Assembly (NCBI GenBank): GCA_036346355.1
Contig: CM070583.1
Coordinates: 9,936,001-10,000,000 of the forward strand
From: Rhipidocladum racemiflorum
Lineage: Eukaryota; Streptophyta; Magnoliopsida; Poales; Poaceae
Length of the DNA stretch: 64,000 bases
Reading direction: 5' to 3'
Below are positions 46,931 to 58,318 of this stretch, in pieces. Under the pieces are notes generated by a model, which ran no database searches, was not told the origin of the DNA, and was given only the letters and a program-made list of their open reading frames with translations. Each line of letters begins with the position of its first letter. Position 1 is the first letter of the stretch. The position numbers and the translations under genes are program-made.

Positions 46931-49900
46931 ATGGTGAACACCCGTGGGAACTTTGGAAGCAATGGGAGTGGTTCTCGCCCAGCAGAAAACCCCAATGATA
47001 GAGCACCAAAGACCGCCATTGATATGCAGAATTTTGGAGCCTTTCTTGCTGCTCAGACTCGCTGATGCATGCTATGATGCAACAAATGCAGCACGTCACC
47101 GCCGTGCCACACCAATCAAGTTAATCAGTGACCACGCCTGTAATACAAGGTCGCCGAGTTCATGAGGACTCACCCACCCACTTTCTCTCGGGAATGCCAA
47201 TCCATTGGAGGCCGATGATTGGTTAAGATCAATCGAGAGGAAGCTACACATAGCTCAATGCATAGGGAATGAGAAGGTACTTTACGCTTCTCATCGCTTG
47301 GAAGGAACAAATTACGAATGGTGGGAGAACTTCGTACACGCAGAGAACCTCAAGATATCACTTGGGAAGAGTTCACACCGCATTCCGACAAAGATCACGT
47401 GCCTCAAGGAATCATGGACCTTAAGAAGGAGGAGTTCAGAGCATCAAGCAAGGTAATCACCAAAGGGTCGACTACTCGAACAAGTTCACACAGCCTAGCA
47501 CGCTACGCACCTAAGGATGTAGCGACAGATAAATCCGCATACCTCGCTTATGAAGGGACTTAACTCGATTGCAAGTAGGGTTGATCACCCACACCTTTCC
47601 AGATTTCCAAGAGTTGGTGAATAAGGCACTTATTCTTGAGGACAAGCGCAAGGAACTGGATGAGAACAGAAGCGCAGGATGCAACAAAGAAGGATCACGC
47701 CAGTGGAACGCAATGCTTTGAGAGTTGCACCAAATCAATTCTTCGATTCCAACCACAGACGCAACAAGGACACCCTCCTCAAAGACCAAGACCTGCCAAT
47801 CGTAACTACCAAACCCCAGCCCGCTAGAAACGCTTACTCTGTGCAACAAGAAGGAACAAGGAGGCGCCACATAATCGCAACGAGCCAGACACTTTGCCAA
47901 CAGCTTGTCCGAAGAAGACAGCAGGAGCGACTCCCGCCCGCTTCAACCTAGGAACCACCCCAGCTAGGACGCCAAAGACCAGAGCCACACCCTGCATCGT
48001 GGTGAGAGGCCGAGTCAACCATGTCACCGCAGATGCACCGCAAAATGCTACTGACGTCAGATCGGGTAAGTTACTTGTTAACTCAACACTGCAATGCTTT
48101 GTTTGACTCGAGCTTCAGATTCGCTTGTTTCGCAAGGCTTTGCTACTAGAAATGATTTAAGGATTGCAAGACTTAAGTGCATGCTTTTAGTTCAAACCCT
48201 GGTTCCGAACTCCGAACGGAAGTAGGATGTTCCGGGTGAGAATACTAATAGATGGAATAGAGTTCCTAGCAAACCTTATAATTTTGGAGACCTGCACCTT
48301 AGATGTTATATTGGGAATGGATTGGTTATCCAAGCACAAGGTCGTATTGATTGTGGACGAAGGACTATCTCACGAGAGCCCGTGTGGGAAGAAAGTGGAA
48401 TTTCAAGCCACTGCAGCTTAGAGATGGACAGCTTGATGATTAACAGCATTTCAAGGCAATCAAAGATAGAGGATGTCTCAAAGAGTGAATGAGTACCCAG
48501 ATGTCTTTCCCGAAGATCTACCTCGTATGCCGCTGCACAGGACATAGAGTTTGTGATAGAGCTTGTACGTGCACAAGACCGATAGCAAAGAGACCCTATC
48601 GGATGTCTACCGAGGAGTTGGTAGAGATGAAGAAACAGCTAGAAGAGTTAATGGAGAAAGGATTTATCGACCGAGTTCGCCGTGGGGAGCACCGCTTTGT
48701 TTGTCAAGAAGAAGGACGGGAGTTTCAGGATGTGCATTGACTACCGCGGCACTCAACGAAGTCACCGTGAAGAATAAGTATCCGCTACCCAGATTGATGA
48801 TTTGTTTGATCGGGCTTAAGAGGAGCCGGAGTTTTCTCCAAGATTGATCTCGAGATCGATACCATCGCTTGAAGATCCGATCGTAAGATATTCAAGATCG
48901 CATTCTCGCCAAGATATGGACATTACGAAGTTCACGCTATGTCCTTTGGGTCGATTTAATGCGCCACTTATTTCATGAATATGATGAATAAGGTGTTCAT
49001 GGAATATTTGGACAAGTTTGTCGTCGTGTTCATAGACGATATCCTAGTCTACTCCAAGACAGAGGATGAACATGCCGAACACTTAAGGCGAAGTTTTGGA
49101 AAAGCCGAGGAACAAAGAACTTTTCGCCAAGTTCAAGAAGTGTGATTTTTGGAAGGACAAGGTGGAGTTTCTTGGACATGTAATGACCGCAGAGGGAGTC
49201 GCCAGAGATCCAAGCAAAGTAGAAGCCGTGTTACATTGGGAGCAACCAAAGATCGTGACCCAGATTCGAGTTTCCTTGAATGGCAGGATACTACCGCTGC
49301 TTTCATCAAGGCTTTTTGACAATTGCGAAACCTCTTACGCAATTGTCAAGAAGGAAAAGAAGTTTGCATGGACGCCGTAATGTGAGAAAGGATTTCAGAG
49401 TCAAGAAGCGATTGACATCAAGACCGTGTTAGTTCTACCTGATGTTGCTCAAAGCTTCGATATTTATTGTGACGATCGCGCCAAGGACTTGGATGTGTGC
49501 CGATGCAGAATGGAAAGGTCGCCGCTATGCATCAAGGCGCTTGAGGCCGCATGAGGAAAATTATCCGACACATGACCTAGAGTTAGCCGCCGTAGTGCAT
49601 GCTTTGAAGATATGGCGCCACTATCTCGATTGGAAACAGATGTGAAGTATATACGGATCATAAGAGTTTTAAGTACATATTCACCCAATGGATCTCGAAT
49701 ATGAGGCAAAGGAGATGGCTAGAGTTGATCAAGGACTATAATGTTGGAATCCATTACCATCCCTGAAGGCCAACGTAGTAGCCGATGCTCGAAGTCGGAA
49801 AAGCCATACCGTGAGTACGCTGCTAGCCACAAGTCGAGGAGTTATGTGAGGATTTTAAAATGAAGATTGAGGTTGTACCTAGCGGATTCTTGGCCGCATT

Positions 49901-51324
49901 GGAAGTAAAGCCTACTTTAGAGGACCAGATCCGAGAAGGACAGAGGGATGATGACAGATCCGTGAGGATTAAGTCCAAAAGGAGGAAGGCAAGGCAGAGG
50001 ACTTCAAGTTGATGAGCAAGGCACGCTGTGGATGAAGGATCGCATTTGTGTGCCTAACAAAAAGGAGTTAAAGCAACTGATTTTGGAAGAAGCCCATGAC
50101 TCCAAGTACTCAATTCACCCTCGAAGCGCCAAGATGTATCAGATCTCAAGGAGAGATTCTCGTGGCCGAGTATGAAACGTGAAGTTGCCGAGCATGTTGC
50201 ATTGTGCGACGATGCCGTAGAGTCAAGGCAATGCATCGAGACCAGCAGGATTGCTACAACCGCTGAAAATACCTCGAGTGGAAGTGGGAGGAAATCGAAT
50301 GGATTTCATTACCGGCTTGCCAAGACTCAAGGGGGTTATGACTCCATATGGGTTATAGTGGATCGCTTGACTAAGGTAGCCCATTTTATCCCCGTGAAGA
50401 CCACTTACTCGGGAGATAAATTAGCGCACTATACATGATCAGATTGTTTGTTTGCACGGAGTGCCAAAGAGGATTGTATCTGACAGAGGTACCCAATTTA
50501 CCTCAAGATTCTCGAATAAGTTGCATGAAGCCATGGGAACCCGCTTAAACTTCAAGATGCCTTATCATCCATGCACGGATGGGCAGACCAAAGAGTCAAC
50601 CAGATTCGAGGATATGTTGAGAGCTTGTGCATTGGCTTATGCTACCTCTTGGGATAAGAGTTTGCCGTATGCCGAGTTCAGTTACAACAATAGTTATCAA
50701 AGCTAGTTTACGATGTCACCTTTGAGGCATCAGATGGTCGACTCGCCTGACGCCATTGAATTGGAATGAGACCCGAGCGCCGTGTCTTTGGGCCTGATAT
50801 TCTTCAAGAAGTCAAGAACAGTCGCCATGATTAGGGAAAGGTTGAAGATAGCCCAATCTCGATGTAAGAGTTATGCCGACAATCGTCGCCGAGATTTGAG
50901 TTTTGAACCGTAAGACTTTGTATACCTCAGAGTTACGCCTCTCGTGGGAGTTAAGAGGTTCCATGCCAAAGGGAAACTTGCACCCTGCTATGTTGGACCA
51001 TTTAAGATTTTGAGCCGCAGAGGCGAAGTCGCTTATCACCGGAGTTGCCACGCCATGGCAGGGGTACATGATGTATTCCATGTGTCCTGGCTTAAAGAAG
51101 TGTCTCCGAGTTCCCGAGGAATGCATACACCGCTAGAATCAATTGAGTTGCAAGAGGATTTGACTTATAAGGAGTATCCCGTGAGGATTCTAGACACAAT
51201 GGATCGAGAAACTAGAAACAAGTCAACCCGCTTTTGTAGAGTTCAAAGGAGCAACCATGAAGAAAGCGGCGACTTGGGAGCCGAAGAGGATTTGAAGAAA
51301 GAGTTTCCAAACCTATTCCTTTAG
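46931..51324 (+). pseudogene. G2 gag-pol polyprotein, multiply frameshifted
   Basis: ATG 46,931 opens MVNTRGNFGSNGSGSRP. In order: gag core ADDWLRSIERKLHIAQC and NYEWWENF (47,205-47,340); a damaged zinc knuckle (NRNEPDTLPTACPKK, about 47,870-47,915); protease with its DSG motif lost but SQGFATRNDLR and ILGMDWLSKHK kept (about 48,130-48,340); RT start [17 protein letters not shown] (about 48,590); RT catalytic FIDD at 49,029-49,040 in [13 protein letters not shown]; RNase [20 protein letters not shown] (about 49,535); integrase VSDRGTQFTSRF and MPYHPCTDGQTKES (50,475-50,600); chromodomain region DVFHVSWLKE and EYPVRILDTMDRETRNKS (51,070-51,225), ending FPNLFL and the stop at 51,324. The frame breaks repeatedly, so the copy is inactive as written. 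Confidence 0.88.
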
Positions 51325-51354
51325 TAAGCCCCTCAATCTCTGGGACTAGATTCT

Positions 51355-51369
51355 ATTAAGGGGGAGGTT
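51355..51369 (+). other. Polypurine tract of G2
   Basis: ATTAAGGGGGAGGTT directly before the LTR start TGTAACACC. The same tract is seen in reverse in G1 (20,811-20,822) and G3 (62,975-62,990). Confidence 0.9.
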
Positions 51370-54300
51370 TGTAACACCCCAAAATTTTGCTTTTCTTGAA
51401 TTCATGTGTGATTTGGCACTTTGGTGAATTTTTGGAATTTTCTGAATTTATTTGGATTTAATTGGAATTTATTTGAATTTATTCCATTTTGAAATAATTA
51501 AAGAATTTAATTTTGCAAATAAAATTTTGTTGGAAATATTTTATTTGAGTCCAAAATGATCCAAAGTATTTTCCGAATTTTTCCGAATTTTTCTCGAGTC
51601 ATTTGCTATTTTTAATGAATTAAATGAATTACTAGGAATTATTTTAAATATTAAATCGCTGGAAAATCAAACTCGGTCAAGTATCGCTCATCCGACCGAA
51701 GTCGAACCCGAAGTCGACTCGAGTCCGACCGAGCCACGCGTGACTCGACCGAACCCACTCCTAACCCTAATCAATCCCAACCGCTGGATCAAGATCCAAC
51801 TACCGAGATCCGCCTCGACTCGACCCGAGCCGTGGTCCGGACCGACCCGGCCGCTTCGCGGCGATCGTGGCCGCTGATCGCGCACGCGGTACGGCTCTCC
51901 GTCGCCGCTCCGCCTGAAGTCCGAGCCGACTCGCCGGGTCCGCCGCCGTGGAAAACTAGGTCTCCGTCGACGGACGCCGAGGTTATTTAAAGCCCGGCAT
52001 ACCCCGAGGACCGCTGATCCCGCGCCTCCTTCTCTACTTCACCGAGGCAAAGCCGCCGCTGCTTAGCTGCGAGCTCGCCAGAAGCTGCGCTGGCCGCCCG
52101 CTTACTTGCTTTGCTTCGCCGCCGCTGGCCGCCCCTCGCGTTGACTCAGATTCTCGACTCACCGCGACGAGACGCACTCAAGGGACATCTCACTTCGGGA
52201 GGAGGCCGCAACGCCGTTGGCCGTGTCGCCGCCCCTCGCCCGGCCAGCTCCGCCACAGACGCCATCGCTGCCGCCGAAGCTTCTCGCCCGTCCGATCAAG
52301 ATCCAACGCCCCAGACAGTTACGCCACCGCACGGTGAGATCCCGCCCAAAATTCCAGATCTAATCTCGACCGCCGGATCTAGATCCAACGGTTCAGATCA
52401 AACGCTGCTAACTCAAACGCTGAAAGCCAGATCGACCGGGCCGCCGATTTTCAAATCAACGGCCAAGATTGCGCCACGCAGTCGGGAAGCCTGATCGCCG
52501 TCGGGCCGCACTCGCAGGTAGGACGCCGACACGCCGCCCGCTGTCGGGCCGATGCGGATCAACCGCACCATGATGTCATGTCGACGCCATGGCGGGCCCG
52601 CATGTCGGGCCGTTCTCAGCCGAGCGCCGACGCCTACCCATGACGCCATCGGTGGGACTCCACTGCCAAGACCGTGGCCGAGCCTCACGACGCCGGGCCG
52701 ATGACGCTACCCGAGTGGGCCCACATGTCGGGCCTCACGTGGAGTCGTGGACCGAGTCCACGGTGGACCCGAGCCGAGCGTGACCAAGTCCATGGACCAC
52801 CGACGCCACCGCCAATCGAGGCTGCCACGTGTCCTGCCGACGCAATAATTAATTTCCAAAAAGAAAATGATTTATTAATTCGAAATATTGATTCAAATTT
52901 AGATTCAAACTTCAAACGCTTATAACTTTTATGCTTCAACTCCGATTTGAGTGATTCAAATTTCTAAATTTGTATAAAATTCAGATCTACTCAAATATGA
53001 ATTTTATTTAATTTTTGACTAAAGTTTTTCTCTGTAATATTATTTAATTGATTATTTAAACTTTAATAAATCATAACTTTATGCTTTAACTCCAAATTTG
53101 ATTTATTCCAGCTTCTAAAAATCCAGAAAATTATGTTCTCTCTGTTTATGGATTTTATTTGGAGTTTTGGGATGTTTTTGCCTAGTGTTTATTTGTGTAT
53201 TTGCTATTTGCACGCTTTACGAGTAGACGCTGAAGTGCCTAAGGATTCGAGGGAGAAGTGTTGACTCAGATCCAACTCAAGAAAAAGAGCAAGTCCTATA
53301 TGAACGCAACTTGTGCTTTGACCATATTGATCCTATTTCAAATCTATTTTGATTTAAACTATTGCATGCTAGTTCAATTAGAAAGATACTTTGTTTAAAC
53401 ATGGGGGTTAGATAAATACCAATTTGCTATATGACACCTTGATTACTTAAGTATGTGCCATGACCCTTTGTCACCCTAGTTGTGGTTTACTAGTTGGACA
53501 TTATTAAATTGCCAACATGGGTTTAGAACGTTGTAGTATGTCGCTTAGACTCACGTACGTGCTCATGACATGATTTTGGATAATCAAATGCTAATATTGA
53601 CTTAATGATATATTGAACCTGTTTTGGAAAAGTATCATGTGATGTTGATGGCACGTGGTGCATGGTAATCAACTGGGGTTTGATAAACAGTTTTCGACCG
53701 GGGCATGTGGCAAGAGTAATCAGTGGGCCATTGTGGCATTGGGGATGTTGATTTGGTTTTTCTGTAGTCTTGCCCTGGTCACTCTAAGGACTTAACCTTG
53801 CAAGCCTTTGAACTGGTCATACTTGCAACCACATGGCTGGAATGGGACGGCCCTAGTTGATTAAGTCGCTAAGGACTCACTTGTGGAGCCTCAGTGGTGT
53901 CAATTACACCGCTTGTGTGATTGTACGGGGAGCGATGACGTGGTCGTGGCCGATACCCATCTAATCGGTGTGTTGGTCCCATACTTCGCCTTGGCTAAGG
54001 GAAGGGATGGTGTAGAGCACGAACCTGAGAGGACCACTGTGTTGTTTGAGGCTTCCGAAAGGCTTTGTTACTGAACTCGCCTTTGTGGTGTTTGACTCAC
54101 ATCTTGTGGGTAAAGTGCATAACCTCTGCAGAGTATAGAATCTATTTGAATAGCCGAGTCCACTGTGATCGACAATGCTCGGAATTACAATAAGGGTTAG
54201 ACTTTCAAAATAACTTGGATTTGAAAAGTTGGGTTGGTTTAGTAATGAAGTTGATGGAAATGTGGTTTAGGATGGGGAAAAATGTTTATTAAATTTCTTG

Positions 54301-54828
54301 AGAAGTTATTTATGCTTTACTTATTTCTACCGCTTTAATCTACTTTTATTACTTGTCAAAAGTCACATCGCAAATATACCTGAGCTATTCCTTTGTACCA
54401 AGCCATGCATATAGTATATTAGCTTGCATTCTCAGGCATGACTTGTCGAGTACCAAGTACTCACCCTTGCCTCAACACAATACCGCTTGAAGAGGAGACT
54501 ACGCCAGCTGGAGGAGGAGTTCCAAGAGGACCCGCCTACTTAGGGGATGCGAGCCCAGCCGCTGCTCGTGGTATCTGGATGGCGCCACGGGTTATTTGAT
54601 TTTCCGCTGCTGTTATTTCTCTTTTAATAAGTTTCGCCTCGCGAGGCATATATTTGTAACTTGGCCATAAGGTCGAGTAACCCTTTGATTATCTAAATAA
54701 AGTACTTTGATAGTATCGTTTGGTATGATTGTGATATATACCGATGTTAAGACTGTGTGCACTAGCGCGTTCCTGGACTAGTGCTGAATACACAGAGGGT
54801 CCGGATTTGCAAATTCGGGGTCCCGACA
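51370..54828 (+). repeat. G2 3' LTR, 3,459 bp
   Basis: TGTAACACC to GTCCCGACA, with TATTTAAAG at 51,984-51,992. It differs from the 5' LTR mainly by short indels in GC-rich segments, for example at about 52,176 CTCAAGGGAC against CTGGCGAC at about 43,066. Confidence 0.92.
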
Positions 54829-54833
54829 CAACG

Positions 54834-57292
54834 GCCTGACAACCAATCCGAACCTGAAACCAGCCTTTCAACCGGAACCACTACCCGGCCAAATACCACC
54901 AACATCTCGCCCGGTCTAAACTCTCCAAGTTTTTCCATTTTACTCACGCAACCATTCCCCTTTTTCCACAAAACCCCAAAACCTCCAATTCCAACCTGAC
55001 ACCCTTCACCCATCCTATAGTTCCAGGAGTTTATGAATAAGAACGTCATGATCTCCTGCAATCAATTCTATTGCTGAACTAAGCATATGCAGCTATTATT
55101 CTTTAATACCCTCTGACACTTACTAATGTGTCTAAATTATTCTTAAGTCTATCAAGGATTGCATATTCAGATTAGATTGAGGTAATCCAACAATTTTTGG
55201 CTTAACTACTGCTTCCCACAAATTATCACTTTTAATAGATTTATGAGCATGCATAATAGTTTTGGCAATCAAGATAAGAATTCGCAAATATGGGATTCCA
55301 AAATGGTCAAGGAGGTGCTTGCCTGTTTGCTCTTCGGTGAAATCGGTCTCCGGGACGTAGTCGGGGTCGTCGGCAACGTTCGAAGTGTCTACGTCTACAC
55401 AAAAAGCAACGAGACCAAAATCATCGATCAAAATAGGCAAAGAAGCAATCAAAATCCAAAAAGAAGCGAAAACGGAAAACGAGGACCTAGACGGAAAAGG
55501 AAATTCTAAATTTTCTCCCAGAGGCCGGCAGTACCGCTGTTGATTGGGCGGTAGTGCCGCTCTGGCCGGCAGTACCGCTGTTGATTGGGCGGTAGTGCCG
55601 CTCTGGCCGGGATCTGCTCTTGTTGAAGCGGTAGTGCGGCCAGTCACTCCGGCGATGCAGTTGGATTTCCTGAGTGCCTGCCTGGCAGGAACCGAAATGG
55701 GTCGCTCTGAAAATAACTACTGGGCTCATTTAAACCCGGTAGTGCCGGACCACCGGGCGATAGCCTTCACACTAGCGGTAGTGCCGCTCTCCTCGAGTCC
55801 AAAATCCCAAAATGAGATTTCACAAGAATAAACCGTAAATTCGACGTACATGTATGGATAGGTTCCTGGGGACCCATGGGACCTATTCACGCAGGTTTCG
55901 TCAAGTTTCGAGCTCGTTTGCTCAAAATCTTACTTTTCGGATCATTTTCTCCCGATAAAGACGCGATAATGGATTTCGACACAGAATGTGTCGAAACTCG
56001 AGTTTCATCGCGGCAACGGGTTCCCTACTACTCTAGGGACTTAAGTGCGCTAGACTTGTGAGCTTTGGGACTTCGGAACTTGGAATCGCTTTGAATGCCC
56101 AAAGTGCAACTTTTGCAAATCCTTCGGAAAGCGGATTTCGCAACACGCCCACTAGGCCCGCTGGATCGCTAAGGTCCTACGTGATCTAGCTACTGACTGG
56201 AACCTCCGAAATACGCTAATCGACTTCTACTACCCAAAACCTAAATATACTTTCCGAATCCAACTTTCGTCCCGAATCGAGTTCAAACTCGATTCTCCCA
56301 CAAGAAACGACTTACGAGGCTCTAAGAAAACATCCGCAGGTCAATTCCCCGACTTCCCGGAGCTAGGGTTTCAAAAGGAAGGGCTCCGAAAATTCGAAAA
56401 ATGGCTTCTTGCAGCGAATGAGTCCAACGAAGCGTAGATCAGGGTTACAGAAACCACTCGAACACGTGGAAGAATTCTTCTACCCTTGACCTAGGTTTAA
56501 CTACTTAGAAAACGACTATGCACCACAAAAACTAGGGTTTCTAGCATTTAACTAGGACGTAAAGAACGATTATAAGTCAAGGAAGAGCTAGGGTTTGCAT
56601 CTGCACCTAGGGTTTAGGTTTAACTCTAACACCTACCTCGTGTGAAGCTCCTTGACTGCTTGGAGACGCTTCTCCACCCTTGCTCTCGCTTCCACTCGGC
56701 CTCTTGGAGCTCCAACCAGCTGGAAATGGCGAGGAGGAGGAGAGAGCTCCAATGGAGAGAGAGGAAGGAGAAGAGAGGAAGAAGGAGGAGGAGAGGAGGA
56801 GAAATGAGAGAGGAGAGGGAGAGGAGGTGCTCCCTGGTGTTATTAAAGGCTGAGACGTGCACACATACCGAGGTAAAGAGATAAACATGAGCACAGGACC
56901 AAAACTGCCGCCGGCCAAGGCAATCGCCTGAGCGGCCGGATTGCCGCCGGCCGGTAGTACCAAGCAGCAAAAGTGCAGATCGCCGCCTACAGCTAAAAAC
57001 TCGGAATTTTACAGCTTTCGCGATGGTTCTCCAATCAACTAACTTGAGGACTATTGGAATAGGTTCGAGGGGTCCTAATAAAGGTTTTAAAACTTAGGTT
57101 TGGGATCTAGCTCTCTCGATTTTAACTTTCACCCGATTTCGGATTCTGAGACTCCAATCGGGGAAAATGATCAACGAAACGACAAAACCGAATTCAAGGG
57201 CAAATAACTCCAAATTCAAACTGGAAACTTTACAGAGCACTAATCCACACTTAGTTAGCCTAATTAAGCTTAATACAAACACGGGCGTTACA
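54834..57292 (-). repeat. Solo LTR, piece 3 (U3 side)
   Basis: Reads on the minus strand from TGTAACGCCCG at 57,292. A TTTAATAAC box (about 56,838-56,846), a CT-rich leader, then a GGTAGGTGTT-type 5' splice site (about 56,638) give the same architecture as the LTRs of G1-G3. Near 55,250-55,405 it has the acidic segment SNVADDPDYVPETDFTEEQ, similar in place and character to the acidic segment of the G-family LTRs. The 171-codon minus frame here is part of that leader, not a separate gene. Confidence 0.6.
55522..55603. repeat. 41-bp tandem repeat, two exact copies
   Basis: Units 55,522-55,562 and 55,563-55,603 are identical, each containing GGCAGTACCGC and GGCGGTAGTGCCGC. A partial third unit and further GCGGTAGTGC copies follow to about 55,795. 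The two motifs in a unit are near reverse complements and can pair. Confidence 0.8.
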
Positions 57293-57311
57293 CTATACTC
57301 ATTACACTGCC

Positions 57312-57334
57312 ACGGGCGCATTTAATGCGCCCGT
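57312..57334. repeat. 10-bp perfect palindrome in the U3 of the Tat-like LTR
   Basis: ACGGGCGCAT (57,312-57,321) and ATGCGCCCGT (57,325-57,334) are exact reverse complements around a 3-base loop. Confidence 0.8.
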
Positions 57335-57573
57335 CACTGTCCTTACATCCCATTTAATGTCTGCCGCAACCGTCACTCCCCTGCCTAGGGCCCCACGCCC
57401 ACCAACGCCGCCTGCCTGGCTGTGGGAGGAGTGCCGCCGTGACGCTATCCGTAATTAATACGCGCTGGGAAGGCGCACCGCCATATCAGAAGTTTCCACG
57501 CTTGGCATTTAATGTGCACGATTCGCATTAAATGCCTCTTGATCTGGCAACGCCGCTTGGGGTGGTGCGCTAG

Positions 57574-57780
57574 TGGCGTGGGCTCGTGACGCCACTCGCT
57601 TCACCGGCGACCACTCATCGGGCGCCAGTGGCGTGGCTCGCCGCCACTCGCCCACTGGCGACCACCTTATCGGGCGCCAGTTGGCGTGGCTCGCCGCCAC
57701 CTGCACCGGGCGACCACCTTATCAAGCGCCCATGGCGTGGCCTGATCGCCACTTGTCCACTGGGTGACCACCTTGCGACC
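57574..57780. repeat. ~53-bp tandem repeat, four copies, in U3
   Basis: Units start with TGGCGTGG at 57,574, 57,629, 57,682 and 57,733, and share CGCCAC, GGCGACCACC and TTATCGGGCGCC. The third unit reads TTATCAAGCGCC where the second has TTATCGGGCGCC. Frames through it are repeat products. Confidence 0.75.
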
Positions 57781-58188
57781 CTACTGCTCGCCGCGGCGGT
57801 GGGGCTCGAACGCGCCCTGCCCGCCCGGCGACCATGTTAACTGCGGGGGAGCGGGTACCCTGGTGTAAAATACGCCGACAGTAGCCCCCGGGCCCACCCT
57901 GGAGCGCCTTCTGGTCTTCCACTTTCCTTTTTTCTTCTTCTCTCTCTCCTTTAAATGCCCTCGGGGAACTGTTCAGCCTCTCGGGTGGGGCCCCTTAAAT
58001 GCCCACGCGCCCCGCAGCTTTTAAAGATCTTCCGATTTCTCCGGTTCCCAAGGCGGGGTGCGCAGTTATTCCCGCCAGAATCGCCGTGACGACTCCTTGG
58101 GATGCCCCACCTTTATGGGGTTTTCGAACTTCCCACTCGCGAGCCGCCGCGTCTTTTCGGTTTTCCCGCTAAGCTTTCCCTCGCCTCC

Positions 58189-58196
58189 TTATAAAG
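58189..58196 (+). promoter_or_regulatory. TATA box of the antisense ORF
   Basis: TTATAAAG in a CT-rich context, about 130 bases before ATG 58,319, on the strand opposite to the host element. It would give a leader of about 100 nt. Confidence 0.55.
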
Positions 58197-58318
58197 AGGC
58201 CGGCCATGAGGAAGAGCGGATCTTTTCCTTTCAAGTTCCTTTCGCTCTGTCTTTTCTTGCCACCTTAAAGCCCCTTGCTTCTTCTTTTCCGACGTGCTTC
58301 GGCATTCCTCCGCGCTTG

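Larger units (their letters stand above)
42262..54828 (+). mobile_element. Ty3 element G2 (Tekay/Del-like), complete, with target duplication
   Basis: The LTRs are 42,262-45,715 and 51,370-54,828, and the target duplication CAACG is at 42,257-42,261 and 54,829-54,833. The internal region has an intact initiator-Met primer site TGGTATCAGAGC (45,720-45,731), a pre-gag ORF, gag-pol, and the polypurine tract ATTAAGGGGGAGGTT (51,355-51,369). It is the longest member of the family in the window and the only one on the plus strand. A chromodomain-like C-terminus and LTRs over 3.4 kb point to the Tekay/Del chromoviruses (inference). Confidence 0.92.
31250..57292 (-). mobile_element. Solo LTR, ~4.0 kb, split by two nested elements
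   Basis: The ends are TGTGGGGCTC (31,250) and GGGCGTTACA (57,292), with CTATA directly repeated at 31,245-31,249 and 57,293-57,297. Removing the copia element and G2, each with its target duplication, leaves about 4,002 bp in three pieces. Continuity is supported by similarity to the G1 LTR across the copia junction: CACGGCTAATCG...CTCTGCAGAGAC..TGTACCCAC corresponds to CTCGGCTATTC...CTGCAGAGG...TTTACCCAC. It is similarly supported across the G2 junction. There is no primer site, polypurine tract or internal region, hence a solo LTR of a distinct Ty3 family. Confidence 0.6.
57298..57880 (-). repeat. Tat-like element 3' LTR, proximal part (U3)
   Basis: Continues the LTR from 31,249. It ends GCCGACA at 57,880, followed by GTAGCCCCCG. 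It carries a palindrome and a tandem-repeat block, the kind of enhancer-like repeats common in U3. No gene. Confidence 0.6.

Noticed and set aside
55132..55647. 171-codon minus-strand frame as a separate gene
   Set aside because: Located in the leader part of the solo LTR and partly encoded by the 41-bp repeats; only its acidic segment is noted as a finding.
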